A DNA stretch of 64,000 nt, from assembly GCF_006171285.1 (NCBI RefSeq), contig NZ_CP040889.1, positions 372,001-436,000 of the forward strand. The letters are read 5' to 3'. A program made the position numbers and the translations under genes. Within the stretch, counting starts at the first letter, position 1. Each line of letters starts with the position of its first letter. This DNA comes from Leclercia adecarboxylata. Lineage in GTDB: Bacteria; Pseudomonadota; Gammaproteobacteria; Enterobacterales; Enterobacteriaceae. The notes under the pieces are model-generated. The model did no database searches, had not been told where the DNA came from, and was given only the letters and a program-made list of their open reading frames with translations. Shown here piece after piece: positions 58,155-64,000 of the stretch.

Positions 58155-59810
58155 TCAGAGCGCGATATCCGCGACCGGTTTGCTTTCCGGCTGGGTCGTC
58201 GCCTGCGGCTGAGCCTGAGGCGCCGCATCCGGAGCCTGAGGTTTTTCATATTTCAGCTGCAGCACGCGGCTGGTGTACTCCAGCTCCTGCTCGGTGGCGT
58301 CGATATTACCGTTCAGCGAAGTGCCGTAAGACGGAATGATGGTCTTCAGCTTCGCCTGCCATTCCGGGCTGGCGACTTTGTCTTTGAACACTTTTTCCAT
58401 CAGGTGCAGCATGATCGGCGCTGCGGTGGAAGCGCCCGGCGATGCGCCCAGCAGCGCGGCCACGGAGCCCTCTTTATCGCTCACCACTTCGGTGCCCAGA
58501 CGCAACACGCCGCCTTTTTCCTCATCACGCTTGATGATCTGCACGCGCTGGCCCGCCTGCCACAGACGCCAGTCCGCTTTCTTCGCGTCCGGGTAGTACT
58601 CTTTCAGCGCCTCAAAGCGATCGTCATCGGAGAGCAGCACCTGGCTAATCAGGTATTTCACCAGATCGAAGTTATCCAGACCCACATCAACCATCGGCCC
58701 GACGTTCGAGGTGGTGGTGGAGCTGAGCAGATCCCACAGCGAGCCGTTCTTCAGGAATTTGGTCGAGAAGGTGGCGAACGGCCCGAACAGCACCACGCGC
58801 TTACCGTCAAGAATACGGGTATCGATATGCGGCACCGACATCGGCGGCGCGCCCACGGAGGCCTGACCGTAAACTTTCGCCAGATGGCGATTAACCACCT
58901 CGGGGTTTTCTGACACCAGGAACTGCCCGCCAACCGGGAAGCCCGCATAGTTTTCCGCTTCCGGAATACCGGTCTCCTGCAGCAGCTTCAGCGCCGCGCC
59001 GCCGGCACCGATAAAGACAAACTTCGCCTTGATGACGTGTTCTTCTTCATTGTGCGCCAGATCGGCAACGGTCACGCTCCAGGAGTTGTCGGCGTTACGC
59101 TTAAAGCCGCGCACTTCGGTATTCAGCGACAGGTTAAAGTTCTCTTTTTTCTGCAGAGAGCCCACCAGCTGACGGGTGATTTCGCCGTAGTTTACGTCGG
59201 TACCGATTTCCGTACGGGTAGCGGCCACTTTCTGGTTCGGGTCGCGCCCTTCCATGACCAGCGGTGCCCACTCTTTGATCTGAGCGTGATCTTCAGAGTA
59301 CTTCATGCCGCGGAACAGCGAGCTCTGCTGCAGGGCAGCATAACGCCCACGCAGGAAGTTAACGTTGTCGTCGCCCCAGACGAAGCTCATGTGCGGCACG
59401 GTGTTAATAAAGCTGTGCGGATCGTGCAGCACGCCGCTGTTCACCTGGTGAGACCAGAACTGACGGGAGATCTGGAACGCTTCGTTGATCTCCACGGCTT
59501 TCTCAATGCTGATGGAGCCGTCTTTCTTCTGCGGGGTGTAGTTCAGCTCCATTAACGCGGAGTGGCCGGTACCGGCGTTGTTCCAGCCGTTGGAGCTCTC
59601 CTGCGCCACGCCATCCAGGCGTTCAACCATGGTCATGGACCAGTCCGGCTGAAGCTCCTGCAAATAGGTTCCGAGGGTGGCGCTCATGATCCCGCCGCCG
59701 ATTAACAGAACGTCCGTTTCCTGCTCTTGCGATGCCTGAGCCTTCGCCGCCGTGGAGACAGCACTAAGGCTTGCCGCCGCAGCCAGCAGCAGGGCAGTCA
59801 TTTTTTTCAT
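58155..59810 (-). CDS. mqo: Malate:quinone oxidoreductase
   Basis: FAD-dependent oxidation of malate to oxaloacetate with electrons to quinone, on the inner membrane. The 551 residues compare with 548 in E. coli. The N-terminus ([24 protein letters not shown]) is hydrophobic as in E. coli Mqo. The dinucleotide-binding motif [12 protein letters not shown] lies near residue 40, and [20 protein letters not shown] follows. The C-terminal 30 residues are Pro/Gln-rich and vary in the family. Confidence 0.97.
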   Translation of the reverse strand: MKKMTALLLAAAASLSAVSTAAKAQASQEQETDVLLIGGGIMSATLGTYLQELQPDWSMTMVERLDGVAQESSNGWNNAGTGHSALMELNYTPQKKDGSISIEKAVEINEAFQISRQFWSHQVNSGVLHDPHSFINTVPHMSFVWGDDNVNFLRGRYAALQQSSLFRGMKYSEDHAQIKEWAPLVMEGRDPNQKVAATRTEIGTDVNYGEITRQLVGSLQKKENFNLSLNTEVRGFKRNADNSWSVTVADLAHNEEEHVIKAKFVFIGAGGAALKLLQETGIPEAENYAGFPVGGQFLVSENPEVVNRHLAKVYGQASVGAPPMSVPHIDTRILDGKRVVLFGPFATFSTKFLKNGSLWDLLSSTTTSNVGPMVDVGLDNFDLVKYLISQVLLSDDDRFEALKEYYPDAKKADWRLWQAGQRVQIIKRDEEKGGVLRLGTEVVSDKEGSVAALLGASPGASTAAPIMLHLMEKVFKDKVASPEWQAKLKTIIPSYGTSLNGNIDATEQELEYTSRVLQLKYEKPQAPDAAPQAQPQATTQPESKPVADIAL

Positions 59811-60048
59811 AATTAATGCCTTCGTAATACGCGTTGTTCGCTATTTATGCAGATGAAGTCGAGTGCGGCGCCACGGTAGCAACATTTAAATATTGTTTAA
59901 AGGTTAAGAAATTATTGTAATTGTGAAATTTAATGGTGGAATGTTTGTATGGGAATGGCGTGTCCGGCTGGCAAAACGTTCATTTTGTGGCTACTATGCT
60001 GCACTTTGTGATCGCGCGCACGGAAGCCCGCCCAAACCTGCGAATCCT

Positions 60049-61284
60049 ATGTCTCAATCTTTAATGCCCAATGAAAGTCGCGTAACCGCTGTGTTGCGTT
60101 CTCCAACGCTTTTTGTACGTGAAATCCTGGCCGGTGTGATCACCGCTCTGGCGTTGATTCCGGAGGTGATCTCCTTCTCCGTGGTCGCGGGCGTCGACCC
60201 GAAAGTAAGTCTGTTCGCTTCGGTAGTTCTGTGTCTGGGGCTGTCGGTAATGGGCGGTCGCCCGGGGATGGTAACCGCCGCTGCGGGTTCCGTGGCGCTG
60301 GTGATCGGGCCGATGGTCCATCAGCATGGCGCGCAGTATATTCTGCCGGCGGTGCTGCTGGCGGGCCTGATCCAGATCCTGTTCGGGGCGCTGGGAATGG
60401 CGCGGCTGATGCGCTTTATTCCGCAGGCGGTAATGACCGGGTTTGTTAACGCTCTGGGGATTTTGATTTTCTTCGCCCAGGTACCGCATTTCTGGAGCAG
60501 AAGCCCGCTGATTGTCGGCCTGTTTGTGCTCACGCTGCTGATTGTGCTCTGGGCCCCCCGCTACATTAAAAGTATTCCTTCCCCGCTGATTGCCATCGTG
60601 GTGCTGACGATTTACACCGTGACCAGCGGCCAGCTGCTGCCGACCGTCGGCGACGAAGGCTCCATTGGCGGCGGCCTGCCGGGGATCACTCAGATGCTGG
60701 TGCCGCTGGATCTGCACACCCTGAGCATTATCTGGCCCTGCGCCCTGAGTATTGCTTTTGTCGGCCTGATGGAGTCACTCCTGACCGCGAAGCTGGTGGA
60801 TGAGCTGACGGCCACCCCGTCCAGCAAGCGCCGCGAGAGCATGGGGCTTGGCGTGGCGAATATCATGGCGGGCTTCTTCGGCGGGATCGCCGGTTGCGCG
60901 ATGATCGGTCAGACCATCGTTAACGTCGAGATGGGCAAAGGACGCAGCCGCGTCTCGACCTTTGCCGCCGGGCTGGTGCTGCTGTTGCTGGTGACCGCCC
61001 TGAGCGAAGTGATGGCTAAAATTCCGATGGCGGTGCTGGCGGGGATCATGGCGATTGTCGCCATCAAAACCTTTAACTGGCAGAGCATTCGCCCTGCCAC
61101 GGTGAAAGGCGCGCCGGTTGCGGAAACCCTGGTGATGCTGGTCACCGTCGGGGCCACCGTTTCAACCGGCAACCTGGCGATTGGCGTGGTAGGCGGGATT
61201 ATCATGATGGCGATCCTCCCTGCCCGCCTGCGTCGCCATAGCGCCGCTACAGCAGAAACAGCGTCGCCAGCCCAAGAAAAATAA
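60049..61284 (+). CDS. SulP-family inorganic anion transporter without STAS domain
   Basis: 411 residues and about ten to twelve membrane segments. SulP features: ALALIPEVISFSVVAGVDPKVSLFASVV, MGGRPGMVTAAAGSVALVIGP, and MESLLTAKLVDELTATPSSKRRESMGLGVANIMAGFFGGIAGCAMIGQT. The C-terminus stops right after the last helix, so the usual STAS domain is missing. Substrate (sulfate, bicarbonate or other anion) is not determined. ATG at 60049 chosen by domain start; ribosome sites are weak and an ATG at 59923 would add 42 residues. It overlaps convergent mgtE by 38 bp. Confidence 0.82.
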   Translation: MSQSLMPNESRVTAVLRSPTLFVREILAGVITALALIPEVISFSVVAGVDPKVSLFASVVLCLGLSVMGGRPGMVTAAAGSVALVIGPMVHQHGAQYILPAVLLAGLIQILFGALGMARLMRFIPQAVMTGFVNALGILIFFAQVPHFWSRSPLIVGLFVLTLLIVLWAPRYIKSIPSPLIAIVVLTIYTVTSGQLLPTVGDEGSIGGGLPGITQMLVPLDLHTLSIIWPCALSIAFVGLMESLLTAKLVDELTATPSSKRRESMGLGVANIMAGFFGGIAGCAMIGQTIVNVEMGKGRSRVSTFAAGLVLLLLVTALSEVMAKIPMAVLAGIMAIVAIKTFNWQSIRPATVKGAPVAETLVMLVTVGATVSTGNLAIGVVGGIIMMAILPARLRRHSAATAETASPAQEK

Positions 61285-62683
61285 AGAAACCGCCGGTATC
61301 GGTGATGGCGGTGATCATCACGCTCGACCCCACTGCGGGGTCGCGCCCGAGGCGGGTCATCACCATCGGGATGATTACCCCCATCAGCGCCGCCACCAGC
61401 AGGTTCAGCACCATCGCCAGGGTCATCACCCCGCCCAGCGCCATATCGTCATACAGCCACCAGGTCACCCCCCCCATAATCCCGCCCCACACCAGGCCGT
61501 TGATCAGCGCCACGCCCAGTTCGCGCAGGATCAGGAAGGTAAAGTTGCCCGGCTGAATATGCTGCAGCGCCAGGGCGCGCACGATCATGGTGATGGTCTG
61601 GTTACCGGTGTTGCCGCCAATCCCTGCCACGATAGGCATCAGCGAGGCCAGCGCCACCAGCTGGGAGATGGTGTGTTCAAACCCGTCGATCACCCGCGAG
61701 GCGATAAACGCGGTACAGAGGTTGATCGCCAGCCACGCCCAGCGGGTTTTCACCGCCTTGCTCACCGGGGCGTACACATCCTCTTCGGCGCTCAATCCCC
61801 CGAGGGCGCGCATGTCGTTGTCGGTCTCTTTATAGACCACGTCGACGATCTCATCGATGGTCAGACGCCCCATCAGCTTACCCACCGAGTCCACCACCCC
61901 GGCGCTGAGCAGGTTGTCACGCTCAAAGGTGCGGGCAGCCTTTTCGGCGTCGTCTTCGGGGGAGAAGAGCATCGGCTCCGTTTCCATCACCTCGCTGACG
62001 CGGGTCTGAGCGCTGTTCAGCAGGATGGTCTGCAGCTCAAGCTCGCCGAGCAGGCTTTTATCCCGCGCGGTAACAAACAGCTTGTCGGTGTTTTTCGGCA
62101 TTTTGCCCAGCCGCCGCAGGTAGCGCTGGACGGTGCCCAGGGTCACGTCCGGGCGCACGGTGATCACGCTGAACTCCATGATCGCGCCGACGCGGTCCTG
62201 CTCATAGTGCATGACCTGATGAACGCGGGCGCGGTCCTGAGGCGGCAGCGAGGCCAGCAGTCGTCCGGTCAGGTTTCGCGGCAGATGCTGGACCAGGTAG
62301 AGCTGGTCGTCGATATCCAGCGTGCGGACCGCGTCGAGAATGGCGTGGTCGCTCATCTCATCGATCAGATCGTCCCAGACGTTTTCGGAAGCCTCCAGCA
62401 GTACCTGCCCGCGCTCGTGATCCTCGACCAGCCGCCACAGGGCGTGGCGCTCTTCCGAGGGCAGCGCTTCAAGGGTGTCGGCGAGATCGGGCGGCGGCAA
62501 ATGTGCCACCAGCGCCCCTACCTCAGCAATATCGTCGGCTAACGTCCCGACATCATATTGCTCAGCCAGGGTCAGTTTGCCCAGCAGGGTTGAAGTGAGC
62601 GCTTTGTCGGTGGTCATCAGCCATATCAGGCGCGCACGCTCTTCATCGCGCAGCCGTGCGCTATTTTTCGTTAATCCAGACAT
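61247..62683 (-). CDS. mgtE: Magnesium transporter MgtE
   Basis: Mg2+ channel/transporter of 478 residues. An N-terminal domain (LPPPDLADTLEALPSEERHALWRLV) is followed by two CBS domains (about 140-270: VITVRPDVTLGTVQRYLRR; SEVMETEPMLFSPEDDAEKAARTF) and five C-terminal membrane helices with GIGGNTGNQT and the conserved PAVGSSVMITAITDTGGF. The ATG at 62683 is used over a TTG at 62686. E. coli K-12 has no mgtE here; mqo and yojI are adjacent there, so this gene and the SulP gene look inserted. Confidence 0.93.
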   Translation of the reverse strand: MSGLTKNSARLRDEERARLIWLMTTDKALTSTLLGKLTLAEQYDVGTLADDIAEVGALVAHLPPPDLADTLEALPSEERHALWRLVEDHERGQVLLEASENVWDDLIDEMSDHAILDAVRTLDIDDQLYLVQHLPRNLTGRLLASLPPQDRARVHQVMHYEQDRVGAIMEFSVITVRPDVTLGTVQRYLRRLGKMPKNTDKLFVTARDKSLLGELELQTILLNSAQTRVSEVMETEPMLFSPEDDAEKAARTFERDNLLSAGVVDSVGKLMGRLTIDEIVDVVYKETDNDMRALGGLSAEEDVYAPVSKAVKTRWAWLAINLCTAFIASRVIDGFEHTISQLVALASLMPIVAGIGGNTGNQTITMIVRALALQHIQPGNFTFLILRELGVALINGLVWGGIMGGVTWWLYDDMALGGVMTLAMVLNLLVAALMGVIIPMVMTRLGRDPAVGSSVMITAITDTGGFFIFLGLATLFLL

Positions 62684-62792
62684 CAATTATCAATCCATTA
62701 AATGAGTTGGCATTAAGCATAGCGTGGGCTTATGTAAATATTAATAAACGGATGAGAGGAGAGGATAAAAAAGCAGCAGGCGGGGAAAACAT

Positions 62793-62817
62793 ACCCGGCG
62801 GCAGAGCGCCACCGGGC
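62793..62817. repeat. REP-like hairpin between yojI and mgtE
   Basis: A stem of ACCCGGCGGC and GCCACCGGG-type arms around AGAG, matching the REP family in this window. It lies just past the yojI stop codon. Confidence 0.6.
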
Positions 62818-62824
62818 AGGCGGG

Positions 62825-64000
62825 TTATGCGGTACGGGCTACCGCATCACGCGACGCGGCATCACGTTCGGCACCGGTCAGTTCCGTCAGCTGGCCGCTG
62901 CGCATCTCAAGCAGGCGGTCGGCATGGATAAAGTAGTGATCGTCATGGCTGATGGCAAAGATGGTTTTGCCCATCTGCTGCATCAGCGGGAGCAGCACCT
63001 GATAGAACTCGCGGCGGAAATGCGGGTCCTGATCCGCCGCCCACTCGTCCAGCAGAATGATGTCACGCTCTTCCGCCAGCGCCAGCAGCAGGGCTACGCG
63101 CTTCTTCTGCCCTTTCGACAGCTTAAGGTTGAGGATCTTGCCATCCTGCAACTCCAGCTTGTGCGACATTTGCAGGTGCGCCAGCCATTTTTCCACCAGC
63201 GCCGGATCGGCCTGCCTGCCTTCCGGCCCCAGCAGCTGATCGAACAGCCAGACGTCGGTAAACACCGCGGAGAACAGCTTGCGGTAATCTTCCGGTTTTT
63301 CGGCGCTCAGCGGTTTACCGTCCAGCAGGATCTCCCCCGACTGGGGCTGGTACAGCCCGGTCAGGAGCATCGCCAGGGTTGATTTGCCGCTGCCGTTGCC
63401 GCCAATCAGGAACAGCAGTTCGCCGCGGTTAAGGGTTAAGTTCACCGGCCCGACGGAGAAGTCGTTGTCCTGGTACTTAAACGTCACGTTGCGCAACTCC
63501 AGCGTCTGCCAGTTCGGGAATGCCTGCGGGCGTGGGAACTCCGCTTTGTACGGCGCAAGCGCAAACTTGCGCAGCTTGTTAAAGGCCACCTGGGCGCTGA
63601 GCAGGGTCGGCAGCGCGCCGACCGCCGAAAGCAGCGGCGTGCGCAGGAACAGCAGCGTCAGCGAGTAGGTGGCGGCGACGTTGGTGTCTGCCCAGCCGAG
63701 GCTGTTGGCCATCCAGAAGACCAGACCAATCGCCCCCAGCATCATGATATTTGACCAGTTAACCGCGCTCAGGTGGAAGGTATCGGCCCGCACGATGTGG
63801 TGGCGATATTCACGGGCATCCGGGATATAGAGGTTATTGAAGATGTGCTCGGCGCGCTCGCGGTTGAGGGTCAGCTCTTTGCGCCCTTCCAGCACCGTCT
63901 GATAGTCGTTATAGAGCTTGTCTTCGGTTTCGCGCAGTACCGCCATGTGCTTGTAGACGCGTGACACCAGCAGGTAGCCGCCCCAGATGGTGATCGCAAT
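62825..64000 (-). CDS. yojI: ABC exporter YojI (microcin J25 efflux), 5' part outside window
   Basis: Fused membrane-ATPase half-transporter that exports microcin J25 through TolC in E. coli; also reported to export cysteine. The C-terminal 391 residues or so are present and the gene continues past the right edge. The ATPase domain has Walker [10 protein letters not shown], signature LSKGQKKR and Walker [14 protein letters not shown]; the end is [14 protein letters not shown], as in E. coli. Preceded in the reading direction by genes beyond this window. Confidence 0.95.
   Translation of the reverse strand: MAITIWGGYLLVSRVYKHMAVLRETEDKLYNDYQTVLEGRKELTLNRERAEHIFNNLYIPDAREYRHHIVRADTFHLSAVNWSNIMMLGAIGLVFWMANSLGWADTNVAATYSLTLLFLRTPLLSAVGALPTLLSAQVAFNKLRKFALAPYKAEFPRPQAFPNWQTLELRNVTFKYQDNDFSVGPVNLTLNRGELLFLIGGNGSGKSTLAMLLTGLYQPQSGEILLDGKPLSAEKPEDYRKLFSAVFTDVWLFDQLLGPEGRQADPALVEKWLAHLQMSHKLELQDGKILNLKLSKGQKKRVALLLALAEERDIILLDEWAADQDPHFRREFYQVLLPLMQQMGKTIFAISHDDHYFIHADRLLEMRSGQLTELTGAERDAASRDAVARTA

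Noticed and set aside
1..64000. CRISPR array, prophage, insertion sequence or toxin-antitoxin module
   Set aside because: No regularly spaced repeats, integrase, transposase or phage structural genes, and no paired small toxin-antitoxin ORFs were seen.

Overview
The window is a 64-kb piece of an enterobacterial chromosome with high GC and gene order close to the Escherichia coli K-12 region from mgl through yeiB, folE, cirA, fru and yej to eco, mqo and yojI. Protein similarity and the set of inserted genes suggest a genus near Enterobacter, Leclercia or Lelliottia; this rests on recalled family sequences and synteny, not on a database search. The backbone is core chromosome. The clearly accessory block is about 46.3-57.4 kb, between a tRNA-Pro gene and eco.

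Layout. 0-4.8 kb: galactose/methyl-galactoside uptake (mglA partial, mglB) with its regulator galS, then yeiB and folE. 4.9-13 kb: an inserted MFS gene, S-formylglutathione hydrolase (yeiG), the siderophore/colicin receptor cirA with a Fur box, lysine permease lysP, and the divergent yeiE/yeiH pair. 13-18.3 kb: nfo, yeiI and the pseudouridine operon psuK-psuG-psuT. 18.5-24.9 kb: the fructose PTS operon fruBKA with two Cra operators, setB, yeiW and the EF-P-like yeiP. 25-29.7 kb: an inserted uxuA divergent from yeiQ with a UxuR/ExuR-like operator, yeiR with a Zur-like box, and lpxT. 30-46 kb: mepS, pdeN, the yejABEF peptide/microcin C importer, yejG, rsuA-bcr, radD, rplY, yejK, yejL-yejM and tRNA-Pro(GGG).

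46.3-57.4 kb is accessory. It has a secreted Nuc-like phospholipase D-fold nuclease, a small secreted unknown, a long AT-rich stretch, an E. coli common pilus operon (ecpABCDE) without an adjacent ecpR, and a DUF1996 secreted protein beside an MFS transporter and a small membrane protein. In K-12 the same interval holds narP, ccm and nap. The core resumes with eco and mqo, then an inserted SulP transporter and mgtE, and the window ends inside yojI.

Regulation visible in sequence: a class II CRP promoter and GalR/GalS operators at mgl-galS, Fur at cirA, Cra at fru, a UxuR/ExuR-like site at uxuA, a Zur-like site at yeiR, several strong terminators, and REP elements after yeiG and around the yeiP terminator. 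I see no CRISPR array, prophage, insertion sequence or toxin-antitoxin pair. The least explained part is the ecp locus, with its missing regulator, 0.9-kb leader, C8 tract, leader inverted repeat and attenuator-like hairpin between ecpA and ecpB.
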